This document shows, piece after piece, positions 1 to 9,648 of a DNA stretch of 64,000 nt (the stretch's first letter is position 1; each line of letters opens with the position of its first letter). The notes beneath the pieces are model-generated. The model saw only the letters and a list, made by a program, of their open reading frames with translations, was not told the DNA's origin and searched no databases. Source of the DNA: Rhodospirillaceae bacterium (lineage in GTDB: Bacteria; Pseudomonadota; Alphaproteobacteria; DSM-16000; Inquilinaceae); contig JACKIG010000011.1 of the NCBI GenBank assembly GCA_020638595.1, positions 62,001 through 126,000 on the forward strand, in the 5' to 3' direction. The translations under genes and the position numbers were made by a program.

Positions 1-1035
1 GTTGCGCAGCACGTCCTCGATCGTCTCGATGAAGAGACGCTGTGCGGTGACATCCGGGGACGCCGTGTAGGAAGTCAGAACCGACAGGAAGCGCTGGGCA
101 TCACCATCCGCCAGGGCGACGACTTCCGCCCGGTAGGCGATGGCTTCCTGCACCAGGCCGAAGGCCTCACCTTCCGCCTGTTGCGTCTTTTGGTTGTAGT
201 AGGCCTGCGCTTCGTTCCGCAGGGTATCCAGGTCCTGGCGTGCCCGGATCACCTCGCTGAAGGCGTCGATGACGTCGCCGGGCGGGTCCACGCTTTGCAG
301 CTGCACCTCGGTGATCTCGATGCCGGCGCCGTATTCGTCCAGCACGCCCTGGATCAGCTGGCGGCTCTGCTGCTCGATGATGCCGCGGGCCTCGCTCAGC
401 GCGGGCTGGATGTTGGTGCGGCCGATGATCTCGCGCATGGCGCTCTCGGCGACGATCTTCACCGTTTCTTCCGGGTTGCGGACATTGAACAGGAAATCGC
501 GCGCGTTGTTGATGCGCCAGAGGACGGTGAAGTCGATGTCGATGATGTTCTCGTCGCCCGTCAGCATGAGGCTCTCGCCCGGGATATCCCGGACCGAGGT
601 CCCCTGCCGGGCGTCGGTGGCGCCGACGAAACCGATATCGATGCGGTTCACGCGCGTAACCGACGGCGTGAGGACGGATTCGATCGGGGCGGGCAGGTGG
701 TAATGCAACCCGGGCTCGGTGCTGCGGATGTACTGGCCGAAGCGCATCACCACACCCTGCTGGTCCGGTTGCACCCGGTAGAACCCGGTGGCCAGCCAAA
801 CGAGCACGATGATGATCACGACGATCAGAATGCCGCGGCCGCCTCCGAAGCCGCTGGGCAGAATTTTCTTGAAGCGATCCTGGCTGCGCCGCAGCATCTC
901 TTCCAGATCGGGCGGCGTCGGGCCGCCTCCGCCACCGCCGCCGGAGCGACCTCCCCATGGGTTTCCGCCGCCGCCTGACGACCCCCAAGGGCCGCCGCCG
1001 CCGCCGCTGCCCCCTCCCTGCTGGCTCCAAGGCAT
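1..1035 (-). CDS. hflK: FtsH protease modulator HflK (3' end outside window)
   Basis: Membrane-anchored SPFH/prohibitin-family subunit that with HflC forms the HflKC cage around the FtsH protease and modulates its access to membrane substrates. The 345 codons visible start at ATG 1035. Residues 1-40 are Gly/Pro-rich with repeated GGGGG runs, residues about 67-83 form one membrane span (GILIVVIIIVLVWLATGF), and a long SPFH/Band-7 domain follows with the typical phrases YRVQPDQQGVV and EVIRARQDL. The reading frame is still open at base 1, so the C-terminus and the expected hflC lie outside. It is divergent from mrp. Family assignment is secure; only completeness is unknown. Confidence 0.95.
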   Translation of the reverse strand, partial: MPWSQQGGGSGGGGGPWGSSGGGGNPWGGRSGGGGGGGPTPPDLEEMLRRSQDRFKKILPSGFGGGRGILIVVIIIVLVWLATGFYRVQPDQQGVVMRFGQYIRSTEPGLHYHLPAPIESVLTPSVTRVNRIDIGFVGATDARQGTSVRDIPGESLMLTGDENIIDIDFTVLWRINNARDFLFNVRNPEETVKIVAESAMREIIGRTNIQPALSEARGIIEQQSRQLIQGVLDEYGAGIEITEVQLQSVDPPGDVIDAFSEVIRARQDLDTLRNEAQAYYNQKTQQAEGEAFGLVQEAIAYRAEVVALADGDAQRFLSVLTSYTASPDVTAQRLFIETIEDVLRN

Positions 1036-1187
1036 CTGTATGGCATTCCCCGCTAGAACGTGATCACGTGATCGGCGTGCTGATTTGACCCCTGCCGGGT
1101 CGCAGCCGGTTATACATGACGGTATGGGCTTTTCCTAAAGCCGGCCGTACGGCACCGAATTTGGACGACGAGGCGGAGTTTTCAACC
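1036..1187. promoter_or_regulatory. hflK/mrp divergent control region with overlapping palindromes
   Basis: This 152-bp region separates divergent hflK and mrp. It contains two overlapping perfect 12-bp palindromes, ACGTGATCACGT at 1058-1069 and GATCACGTGATC at 1062-1073, formed by tandem CGTGAT units. They sit 23-38 bp upstream of the hflK start and could be an operator. No regulator can be assigned, so the role is inference. Confidence 0.3.
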
Positions 1188-2318
<1,131 letters not shown>

Positions 2319-2514
2319 CCCGGTCAAATCCAGCGCGCGGCGGTCGGCGCACGGGTCCGGCACCTGGCGCCGGTCCGGGCTGGCGCCCTCAGGGCCAATC
2401 CGGCCGAGTCTGCGCGCTTCGGTCCAGGGGAGCGGTCGGTCCTTCGCTTATTATGTAGTCTTCAGTGTCATCAATCTGTAACATCGGCGGTTTGCGAAAC
2501 CACGATGCAGGTGA

Positions 2515-3768
2515 GTGACACTCTTGATCCGGCCAGCACTCTTCGCATGGGGGCTCGTCCTCTGCGCCGGTGGCGCAGCGGCCGACCCGATCGGGCACGT
2601 TCCTGACGGGGATGTGCGGACGCCACCGGTGGCCATTGCCGTGCACAGCTGCGACCCGCTGGGTGAACGCTGCACCTGGCAACGCACCCATGGCGGGGCC
2701 GGGATCGACAAGGCCTTCGCCGTTGCGACGCTGGACGACGGCAGCGTCGTCGCTGTCGGCACGACGCGCCGTCCCGACGGCGGCCGCGACGATGCGCTGG
2801 TGCTCAGGATCGATGCCGACGGCAACGCCGTCTGGCGCCGCGTTTTCGGCGGATCGGACACCGACCAGGCCCTCGGCGCCACGCCCGCCGCCGATGGCGG
2901 TGTGCTGGTGGTCGGTCACACGCGCTCCGAGGGGGCCGGGCAGAGCGATCTCTGGGCCGAGCGCCTGGATGCCGCCGGCAATACGCTGTGGCGGCTGGTC
3001 GACGGCGGACCCGGCAACGATCGGGCGGAAGCGGTGGCGGCCACGGCGGACGGCGGCTTCGTCATCGCCGGCTTCACCACATCGGTGCCCGGCCATGGGC
3101 GGGATGCCTGGGTGGTGCGGCTGGACGATACCGGCACGATCGTCTGGCAGCGCAGCTTCGGCGGCACGGGAACGGATGGGGCGGCCGCCGTGGCCGAGAC
3201 GGTCAACGGCGACATCCTGCTGACCGGCCATCGCTTCGACGCCGCCACGGGCTTCGATCTCTGGGTGGCACGGCTCGACCGCACCGGCCGGACGGTGTGG
3301 GAGCATTGCGCCGACCGCACGGTGCTGGACGCCGGCACGGCCATCGTGGAACTGGCCGGCGGCACGATCGCCGTCCTCGGTGCGACTCAGCCCGGCCCGG
3401 GGCTGGCGCTGGACGCCCTGGTCGTCACCCTGGACGGGGACGGTACGCCGCGCTGGCAGCGGACGCTGGACGGCGGCGGCGACGACATGGGCTATGCCAT
3501 CGCCGAAGCCGGCGGCGGCGGCCTGGTCGTCCTCGCCGCGACCAATGGGCGCGGCGCGGGCAGCAGCGATGTCTGGCTGATGGGGCTGGATGCCGGCGAC
3601 GGCGGCCTGCGCTGGGAAAGGACTTATGGCGGCGCCTTCTGGGACCGCCCCGCCGGGCTGGCCGTTGGGGCCGATGGCCGGCTGATGGTTGCCGGCTACA
3701 CCACCAGCGCCGGTGCCGGATACGAAGACTGGCTGCTGCTGCGCCTGGACGCCGACGGCCGCCTCTAG
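2515..3768 (+). CDS. Exported seven-repeat beta-propeller-like protein
   Basis: A 417-aa protein starting at GTG 2515 with an N-terminal signal peptide (hydrophobic residues about 5-22, AGGAAA cleavage region). The rest is seven tandem units of about 52 aa with the pattern W-x-R-x-x-GG-x-x-x-D, then DGG, G-x-T and D-x-W-x-x-RLD-x-x-G. Blades begin near WQRTHGG, WRRVFGG, WRLVDGG, WQRSFGG, WEHCADR, WQRTLDG and WERTYGG; the fifth is the most divergent. Seven units suggest one closed seven-bladed propeller in the periplasm or outside the cell. No catalytic motif is visible, so function is unknown; binding or scaffolding is a guess. Its stop codon overlaps that of the convergent molybdoenzyme gene. 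Confidence 0.85.
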   Translation: MTLLIRPALFAWGLVLCAGGAAADPIGHVPDGDVRTPPVAIAVHSCDPLGERCTWQRTHGGAGIDKAFAVATLDDGSVVAVGTTRRPDGGRDDALVLRIDADGNAVWRRVFGGSDTDQALGATPAADGGVLVVGHTRSEGAGQSDLWAERLDAAGNTLWRLVDGGPGNDRAEAVAATADGGFVIAGFTTSVPGHGRDAWVVRLDDTGTIVWQRSFGGTGTDGAAAVAETVNGDILLTGHRFDAATGFDLWVARLDRTGRTVWEHCADRTVLDAGTAIVELAGGTIAVLGATQPGPGLALDALVVTLDGDGTPRWQRTLDGGGDDMGYAIAEAGGGGLVVLAATNGRGAGSSDVWLMGLDAGDGGLRWERTYGGAFWDRPAGLAVGADGRLMVAGYTTSAGAGYEDWLLLRLDADGRL

Positions 3769-6092
3769 CCCCTGTCGAGGATTTCCGGCGGCTGGAACGC
3801 GCCGACGGGCGGTACGGGGCCGTCGAATCGCTCCACCTCCACCAGGCAGGTATGGGCGGTGGGCGCCTGGGCCAGGCGCGAGGTGCCGACGTCGCGGGTC
3901 AGGACATTTGGGTTGCCGTGGCGCTCCAGGCTGGCCGGATCGGACGGATCGGCGGGGTCGTACCAGGCGCCGGTGGCGAGCTGGATGCATCCGGGGCGCA
4001 CCCGGTCGCTGAGCACGGCGCCCGCCAGGCAGGCGCCGCGGTCGTTGAACACCCGGACGATGTCTCCGTCGGCGATGCCGCGGGCGCGGGCGTCGTCGGG
4101 GTGGAGGCGCGCCGGTTCGCGGCCCTGGACCTTGCTGCCGACCGACACCGCGCCGTGATCCCACTGGCTGTGCAGGCGGGTCTTCGGCTGGTTCGAGACC
4201 AGGTGCAGCGGATAGCGTTCGGTCTGCGGTCCGCCCAGCCATTCGTAAGGTTCCAGCCAGACCGGATGGCCGGGGCAGTCGTCGTATCCGAAGGCGTGAA
4301 CGGTGGGCGAGAAGATCTCGATCCTGCCGGACGGGGTGGCCAGGGGATGGGCCCCTGGGTCGTCCCGGAACTCCGACAGCAGGACCTGGCGCAGCGGCTC
4401 GCCGTTGTCGCCGGTGTGGTCCAGGACGTCGGCATTCCAGAAGCTGTCGAAGTCGGGCAGCGCGTTCGACTGCTGGCGGTAGCGCTCGTAGATTTCCCGC
4501 AGCCAGCCCATCTCATCGCGGCCTTCGGTGAAGGCGTGCCCGCAGCCCAGCCGCTCGGCCATGGCGGCGAAGATGGCGTAGTCGTCGCGCGCGCTGCCGA
4601 CGGGTTCCGCGACGCGGCGCATGGGCATCAGGAAGGCGTCGGCCGCCGACCCGCCGATGTCGTTGCGCTCCAGCGCGGTGGTGACGGGCAAGACGATGTC
4701 GGCGAAGCGCGCCAGGGGGTTCCAGAACGGCTCGTGCACGATCACGGTTTCCGGCCGGCGCCAGGCGCGCACCAGGCGGCCGAGATCCTGGTGGTGGTGG
4801 AAGGGATTGCCGCCGCACCAGTAGACCAGGCGGATGTCGGGATAGGTCAGCCGTTGCCCGTCATAGTCGAAGGGCTCGCCGGGATGCAGCAGCATGTCGG
4901 TGATGCGCGCCACCGGGATGAAGGTGTCCACCGGGTTCCGGTCGCGCGGCAGATGGGGGGCCTTGATGCGCCGCCGGCCGTTGCCGACGGATGCCACCGC
5001 CCCGTAGCCGAAGCCGAGTCCCCCGCCGGGCAGGCCGATCTGGCCCAGCATCGCCGCCAGGACGATCGCCGTCCAATAGGGCTGTTCGCCATGGTCGGTC
5101 CGCTGCACGGACCAGGCGACGGAGATCAGCGTGCGGGTGGCCGCCATCTCGCGGGCAAGGGCGGCGATCCGCCCGGCCGGCAGCCCCGTGATGTCCGCAG
5201 CCCAGGCCGCATCCTTCGCCCGTCCGTCGGCCGTGCCCAGCAGGTAGGGCAGGAAGCGGTCCAGCCCGGTGGTATAGCGGGCCAGGAAGTCCGAATCGGC
5301 GAGGCCTTCCGTCCACAGCGTATGGGCCAGGCCCAGCATCAGCGCCGTGTCCGTCCCCGGCCGCGGGGCCAGCCATTCCGCCTCCAGCCCGTCCGGCAGG
5401 TCGCCCCGCAGCGGACCGATGTTGACGAAGCGCGTACCGGCCCGCCGCGCGCCCTCCAGCCATCCCCCCAGCCCGTGCCGGCCGATGCCGCCGGACGAGA
5501 TCTGCGCGTTCTTCAGCGGCACGCCGCCGAAGCAGATCATCAGGCGGGTGGCTTCGGCGATCACCGGCCAGGACGTCTGCGCCACCTGCATCTCTTCGAA
5601 GCGCAGGCCCAGAACATGCGGGACGATCACCTCCGCCGCTGCGTGGCTGTAGGTGTTCACCGACCGCGTATAGCCGCCGATCAGGTTCATGAACCGGTGG
5701 ATCTGGCTCTGCGCATGGTGGAAGCGCCCGGCACTGGCCCAGCCGTACGAGCCGGCAAAGATCGCCTGGTTGCCGTGCGCGCGCCGCACGCGGTCGACCT
5801 CCGTCGCAGCCAGGTCGATGGCCGTCGTCCAATCCACGGCGACGAAGGGCTCCGTTCCGCGGCCGGCCGACCCTGCGGTGGGTCCGTTGTCCAGCCAGCC
5901 CCGGCGGATCATCGGCCGGTCGATGCGGCAGGGATGGTCGATCGCCCCCGCCATCGACTGGCCGATCGGCGATGGCTCGCCATCACGTTCGAACGGCAGC
6001 AGCCGCTGCGGGCGGCGGCCGTCGGTCTCCACGCGGTAGGCGCCCCAGTGGGTCATCGTCAGGGGCAGGGGGCCGTGCGGGGCGTCGCTCAT
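3765..6092 (-). CDS. bisC: BisC/TorZ-type molybdopterin oxidoreductase (S/N-oxide reductase)
   Basis: Bis-MGD molybdoenzyme of the DMSO reductase family, 775 aa from ATG 6092, matching the usual BisC length of about 770. There is no N-terminal Fe-S cysteine cluster, as in BisC/TorA/DorA. The Mo-ligand serine is Ser120 in SYGWASAGRFHH. Other family stretches are FGGVPLKNAQ, YWCGGNPFHHHQD and the C-terminal MGD-binding domain (GAWYDP, GNPNVLT). It has no visible Tat signal, which favours a cytoplasmic biotin- or methionine-sulfoxide reductase over a periplasmic TMAO enzyme. A longer frame to 6260 adds a low-quality basic extension and was not used. Exact substrate is uncertain. Confidence 0.88.
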   Translation of the reverse strand: MSDAPHGPLPLTMTHWGAYRVETDGRRPQRLLPFERDGEPSPIGQSMAGAIDHPCRIDRPMIRRGWLDNGPTAGSAGRGTEPFVAVDWTTAIDLAATEVDRVRRAHGNQAIFAGSYGWASAGRFHHAQSQIHRFMNLIGGYTRSVNTYSHAAAEVIVPHVLGLRFEEMQVAQTSWPVIAEATRLMICFGGVPLKNAQISSGGIGRHGLGGWLEGARRAGTRFVNIGPLRGDLPDGLEAEWLAPRPGTDTALMLGLAHTLWTEGLADSDFLARYTTGLDRFLPYLLGTADGRAKDAAWAADITGLPAGRIAALAREMAATRTLISVAWSVQRTDHGEQPYWTAIVLAAMLGQIGLPGGGLGFGYGAVASVGNGRRRIKAPHLPRDRNPVDTFIPVARITDMLLHPGEPFDYDGQRLTYPDIRLVYWCGGNPFHHHQDLGRLVRAWRRPETVIVHEPFWNPLARFADIVLPVTTALERNDIGGSAADAFLMPMRRVAEPVGSARDDYAIFAAMAERLGCGHAFTEGRDEMGWLREIYERYRQQSNALPDFDSFWNADVLDHTGDNGEPLRQVLLSEFRDDPGAHPLATPSGRIEIFSPTVHAFGYDDCPGHPVWLEPYEWLGGPQTERYPLHLVSNQPKTRLHSQWDHGAVSVGSKVQGREPARLHPDDARARGIADGDIVRVFNDRGACLAGAVLSDRVRPGCIQLATGAWYDPADPSDPASLERHGNPNVLTRDVGTSRLAQAPTAHTCLVEVERFDGPVPPVGAFQPPEILDRG

Positions 6093-6381
6093 CGATTGTG
6101 GCCTTGTCCAGTACCGGTCCTTGGATCTACTGCGACTGCGCTTGCGCCGTCGAGGATCCACTTGTGAACCATCCGGTTCATCTAACATTGCACAAAAATC
6201 AAGCAACAAAAGCGCTTCGCGCCGCTGCGGATTGACGATAGTGTTGGGCGCTTTTCGCATGCGCGCCGGTGTTATCGGCCGTTCAGGCGGGGGCGGCCAT
6301 CAGAAGCAGGAAAGCGGCGCAAGGATTCAGTTCGACGGCCGCCAACCAACTCAACCATCAAACCGGGAGGATCGTGACAAG
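6093..6381. promoter_or_regulatory. bisC/TRAP divergent control region with 16-bp inverted repeat
   Basis: This 289-bp region lies between divergent bisC and dctP. A perfect inverted repeat, TGAACC at 6165-6170 and GGTTCA at 6175-6180 around ATCC, resembles an operator for a GntR- or LacI-type dimer. The flank 6183-6210 is A-rich. No cognate regulator is adjacent, so the assignment is inference. Confidence 0.35.
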
Positions 6382-7482
6382 ATGAAATCAATGGGACAGG
6401 GTATGGCTGTGCGCGCGGCGTTGGCCGCCGCGATTGCCGCAGGCCTGGGATGCGGGCTGGTCGCCGGCGACGCCGATGCGCAGGACCGCGTACGCTGGCG
6501 CGTGCCGATTGCGTTCCCGAGCTCGCTGCCCGCGCTGGGCGACAACATGCCGTTCGTTGCCAATATGCTGAGCTCGGCCACCGACGGGCGCATCGATCTG
6601 CGGGTGGTGGAGCCGGGGGAAATGGTGCCGGCGCTGGAGCTGACGGAAGCCGTCGGCACCGGCCAGGTGCAGGCCGGATACAACTGGCTGGGATATGACC
6701 AGGGCCGCATCCCGTCTTCGCCGCTGTTCGGTGCCGTCCCCTTCGGGATGGAGCCGATGGAGTACACCGCTTGGTGGTACTACGGCGACGGCACCGAGAT
6801 CGGCCTGGGCGGCCAGGCACTGGCGGAAGACATCTATCATCGCCAGAACGTCCATCCGATCTATTGCGGCATGACCGGGCCGGAGACGGCGGGCTGGTTC
6901 AAGGAGCCGATCACGTCGCTCGACGATTTCCAGGGCCTGAAGATCCGCTTTGCCGGCCTTGGCGGGCGTGTGCTGCAGGCGTTGGGCGCCTCGGTGACGA
7001 TGCTGCCCGGCGGCGAGATCTTCCAGGCGCTGGAGCGCGGGGCGATCGATGCCAGCGAGTTCTCGCTGCCCATCGTCGACCAGCGGCTGGGCTTCAACCA
7101 GGTTGCGTCCTACAACTATTTCCCGGGCTGGCACCAGCCGTTCACGGCGTTCCATGTCATCGTCAACCTGGATGAATGGAACAACCTGTCGGACGGCGAC
7201 CGGGCGCTGATCAACATGGCGTGCATGGCCGGGGTGACGCGCAACCTCGCCGCCTCGGAAGCCTGGCAGGGCGCCATCATCGCCGGCTTCCCGGATATCG
7301 GCGTCACCGCCAGCCGCCTGCCGGAAGAGATCCTGCGCCAGTTGCAGGAAGTGACGGGACAGGTCCTGGCCGAAGAAGCGGCCAACGACGCGGACTTCGC
7401 CCGCGTCTACGAAAGCCAGCAGGCCTTCAGCGAGAACTATCGCTATTGGAAAGAGCTCGGGTACCTGCCGCGCGATTTCTGA
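6382..7482 (+). CDS. dctP: TRAP transporter substrate-binding protein (DctP family)
   Basis: Periplasmic solute receptor of a tripartite ATP-independent (TRAP) transporter, 366 aa. ATG 6382 is preceded by GGGAGG at 6365-6370. A signal peptide covers about residues 8-34 (Ala/Gly-rich core, cleavage near ADAQ). The mature protein shows DctP-family features including GLKIRFAGLGG, where the arginine binds the substrate carboxylate, and LGFNQVASYNYFPGWHQ, which recalls keto-acid/TakP-like receptors. It is followed by dctQ and dctM genes on the same strand. The ligand is probably a carboxylate, but sequence alone does not fix which one. Confidence 0.9.
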   Translation: MKSMGQGMAVRAALAAAIAAGLGCGLVAGDADAQDRVRWRVPIAFPSSLPALGDNMPFVANMLSSATDGRIDLRVVEPGEMVPALELTEAVGTGQVQAGYNWLGYDQGRIPSSPLFGAVPFGMEPMEYTAWWYYGDGTEIGLGGQALAEDIYHRQNVHPIYCGMTGPETAGWFKEPITSLDDFQGLKIRFAGLGGRVLQALGASVTMLPGGEIFQALERGAIDASEFSLPIVDQRLGFNQVASYNYFPGWHQPFTAFHVIVNLDEWNNLSDGDRALINMACMAGVTRNLAASEAWQGAIIAGFPDIGVTASRLPEEILRQLQEVTGQVLAEEAANDADFARVYESQQAFSENYRYWKELGYLPRDF

Positions 7483-7495
7483 TCAGTTGACCGGA

Positions 7496-7537
7496 CACCG
7501 GCGCCGGCTGCGTCTTGCGGCCGGCGTCGCACCGGTG
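7496..7537 (+). promoter_or_regulatory. Intercistronic hairpin between dctP and dctQ
   Basis: An outer stem CACCG (7496-7500) with CGGTG (7533-7537) encloses an inner 7-bp stem CGCCGGC (7502-7508) with GCCGGCG (7520-7526). It lies just after the receptor gene and before the membrane genes and has no T-run. This fits mRNA stabilisation or partial attenuation that lets the receptor outproduce the permease (inference). Confidence 0.45.
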
Positions 7538-7556
7538 ACGAAGGGTCCGATTTCCC

Positions 7557-8183
7557 ATGCCCAGTGGCTCCGCCGGTGGCGCACCTTCCGATGAGGTGAC
7601 GCCCGTTCCGCGCGAATACGACTTGTCCGGCGCGCGTGAACTGCCGCGCACCCGCATCTCCGTCGTGCTCGACCGCATCGTCGAGAAGATCGGCGATTGG
7701 GTTTCGTGGCTTTGGCTGGTTCTGGTGGTGATCATCGTGGTCAACGTCACGATGCGCTATCTGTTCGGCGAAGGCCGGATCGAATTCGAGGAGCTGCAAT
7801 GGCATTTCTATGCCGTGGGCTTCCTGGTCGGCCTGTCCTACTGCGTCATCTCCGACACCCATGTGCGCGTCGACGTGCTGCACACCGGCTTCTCGTTGCG
7901 CAAGAAGGCCTGGATCGAACTGTTCGGCATCCTGCTCTTCCTGCTGCCGTTCGTGATCCTGGTCCTGAACTACGCGGTGCCGTTCATCCTGCGGTCGTGG
8001 GAGGCGCATGAAGTGTCCGATGCCCCGGGCGGGCTGCCCTATCGCTGGGCGATCAAGAGCTTCCTGTTCACCAGCTTCGTCCTGCTGTTCGTGGCCACCT
8101 TCGCCCGGCTGACGCGGGTGACGGCCTTCCTGTTCCGCTTCCCTGCGCCGCTGTCCGACAGCGGCGGCCGCAACACGCGATAG
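7557..8183 (+). CDS. dctQ: TRAP transporter small permease (DctQ family)
   Basis: Small four-helix membrane subunit of the TRAP system, 208 aa. An unusually long polar N-terminus (about 45 residues) precedes four hydrophobic spans, the first being WLWLVLVVIIVVNVTMRYLF and the last FLFTSFVLLFVATFARL. The E-E-L-Q-W motif in IEFEELQWHFYAVGFL and the D-T-H-V-R-V-D-V loop are standard DctQ signatures. It lies 74 bp after dctP and 13 bp before dctM, so the three form one operon and one transporter. Confidence 0.9.
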   Translation: MPSGSAGGAPSDEVTPVPREYDLSGARELPRTRISVVLDRIVEKIGDWVSWLWLVLVVIIVVNVTMRYLFGEGRIEFEELQWHFYAVGFLVGLSYCVISDTHVRVDVLHTGFSLRKKAWIELFGILLFLLPFVILVLNYAVPFILRSWEAHEVSDAPGGLPYRWAIKSFLFTSFVLLFVATFARLTRVTAFLFRFPAPLSDSGGRNTR

Positions 8184-8196
8184 AGAGGGGGCGGTC

Positions 8197-9606
8197 ATGG
8201 AATTCAACGAGATCCTCGCCGTCACCATGTTCGCCGGCTTCATCCTGCTGTTGTTCACCGGCTTTCCCATTGCCTGGCTGCTGGGCGGCATCGCCATCAT
8301 CTTCACGGCCATCGCCTGGGGCGTGGACACCTATATGCAGGACTGGCTGGTCGCCAACTTCCCCGACACCTGGCTGGACCTGGACTGGCGCTACACCTCG
8401 CTGGTCGTTGCCAATATCTGGGAACAGATGCGCAACTGGGTGTTGGTGGCACTGCCGATGTTCATCTTCATGGGGTTGATGCTCGACCGGTCGGGCATCG
8501 CCGAAAGCCTGATGACGAACTTCGTGCGCGTCTTCGGCGTCATGCGCGGCGGGCTTGCCGTGACCGTCACGCTGATCGGCATCCTGCTGGCGGCGTCGAC
8601 CGGCATCGTCGGCGCGTCGGTCGTGTTGCTGTCGCTGCTGGGCCTGCCGGTGATGCTGAAGAACGGCTACCGCAAGGAGCTGGCGGTGGGCACGGTGTCG
8701 GCGGTCGGCACGCTGGGCATCCTGATTCCGCCCAGCATCATGCTGGTGCTGATGGCCGACCGCCTGTCGATGCCGGTGGGCAACCTGTTCCTGGGCGCCC
8801 TGTTTCCCGGATTGCTGCTGGGTGGGCTCTACATCGCCTTCATCGTCATCGCCGCGTTCCTCAACCCCAGCCTGGCGCCGGCGCCGAAGAACCACGAGCC
8901 GCTGACCTGGGGCAACGTCGTCGGCGTCCTGGTGTCCATCCTGCCGCCGGCCTCGCTGATCCTGGCCGTCCTGGGCAGCATCTTCTTCGGCGTGGCGACA
9001 CCGACGGAAGCGTCGGGCGTCGGCGCATTCGGCGCCATGCTGCTGGCCCTGGCCAACCGCCGGCTCAACCTGCGGGTCCTGCGCGAGGTCATGCGCGACA
9101 CCACGCGCACCACCGCGTTCATCTTCGCCATCATCCTCGGTGCCACCGCCTTTGCCCTCGTGCTGCGCGGCCTGGGCGGCGACGAGCTGATCGAGCGGGC
9201 GCTCCTGGGTCTCGACCTGGGTGCGGTCGGCACCATCATCGTCGTCCTGGCCATCGTCTTCATGCTGGGCTTCGTGCTCGACTGGATTCAGATCATCCTG
9301 ATCGTGCTGCCCCTGGTCGGCCCGCTGGTCGCCGATATGTGGATGGAGCTTGGCTTCGCCGGCGAGACGGAAGTGCTGACCTGGTTCACCGTGCTGTTCG
9401 CCGTCGTCCTGCAGACGTCGTTCCTGACCCCGCCCGTCGGCTTCGCCCTGTTCTATGTCAAGGGCGTCGCCCCGCCGGAAATCTCGGTCGCCCACATCTA
9501 CCGCGGCGTCGTGCCCTTCATCATCCTGCAGCTGATCGGCGTGGCGATCATCTTCTTCTGGAGCGATATCGTGAACTGGCTGCCCAGCGCGGCCTACAGC
9601 CAATAG
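8197..9606 (+). CDS. dctM: TRAP transporter large permease (DctM family)
   Basis: Large membrane subunit that carries the sodium-coupled transport pathway, 469 aa with about 12 hydrophobic spans. Family signatures include GFPIAWLLGG near the start, AASTGIVGASVV, the GTLGILIPPSIMLVL motif and LTPPVGFALFYVKG near the C-terminus. A GAGAGGGGGCGG Shine-Dalgarno stretch lies just before ATG 8197. The protein is about 40 residues longer than the commonest DctM, typical of the subgroup whose receptors resemble the one encoded upstream. It ends the operon and faces the LysR gene tail to tail. Confidence 0.92.
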   Translation: MEFNEILAVTMFAGFILLLFTGFPIAWLLGGIAIIFTAIAWGVDTYMQDWLVANFPDTWLDLDWRYTSLVVANIWEQMRNWVLVALPMFIFMGLMLDRSGIAESLMTNFVRVFGVMRGGLAVTVTLIGILLAASTGIVGASVVLLSLLGLPVMLKNGYRKELAVGTVSAVGTLGILIPPSIMLVLMADRLSMPVGNLFLGALFPGLLLGGLYIAFIVIAAFLNPSLAPAPKNHEPLTWGNVVGVLVSILPPASLILAVLGSIFFGVATPTEASGVGAFGAMLLALANRRLNLRVLREVMRDTTRTTAFIFAIILGATAFALVLRGLGGDELIERALLGLDLGAVGTIIVVLAIVFMLGFVLDWIQIILIVLPLVGPLVADMWMELGFAGETEVLTWFTVLFAVVLQTSFLTPPVGFALFYVKGVAPPEISVAHIYRGVVPFIILQLIGVAIIFFWSDIVNWLPSAAYSQ

Positions 9607-9648
9607 GGGCAGCGGCGGCGGAGACCCAATTTCCGGCCCAAGTCGTGC

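Noticed and set aside
2988..6167. A 1059-codon open frame on the plus strand
   Set aside because: It lies antisense to the bisC-like gene and out of frame with the propeller gene; the Arg/Gly/Ala-rich translation has no domain. It is a GC-content artefact.
8068..9603. A 511-codon minus-strand frame in dctM
   Set aside because: Antisense to a full-length DctM; composition HDDQ-rich, typical of the strand opposite membrane-protein genes.
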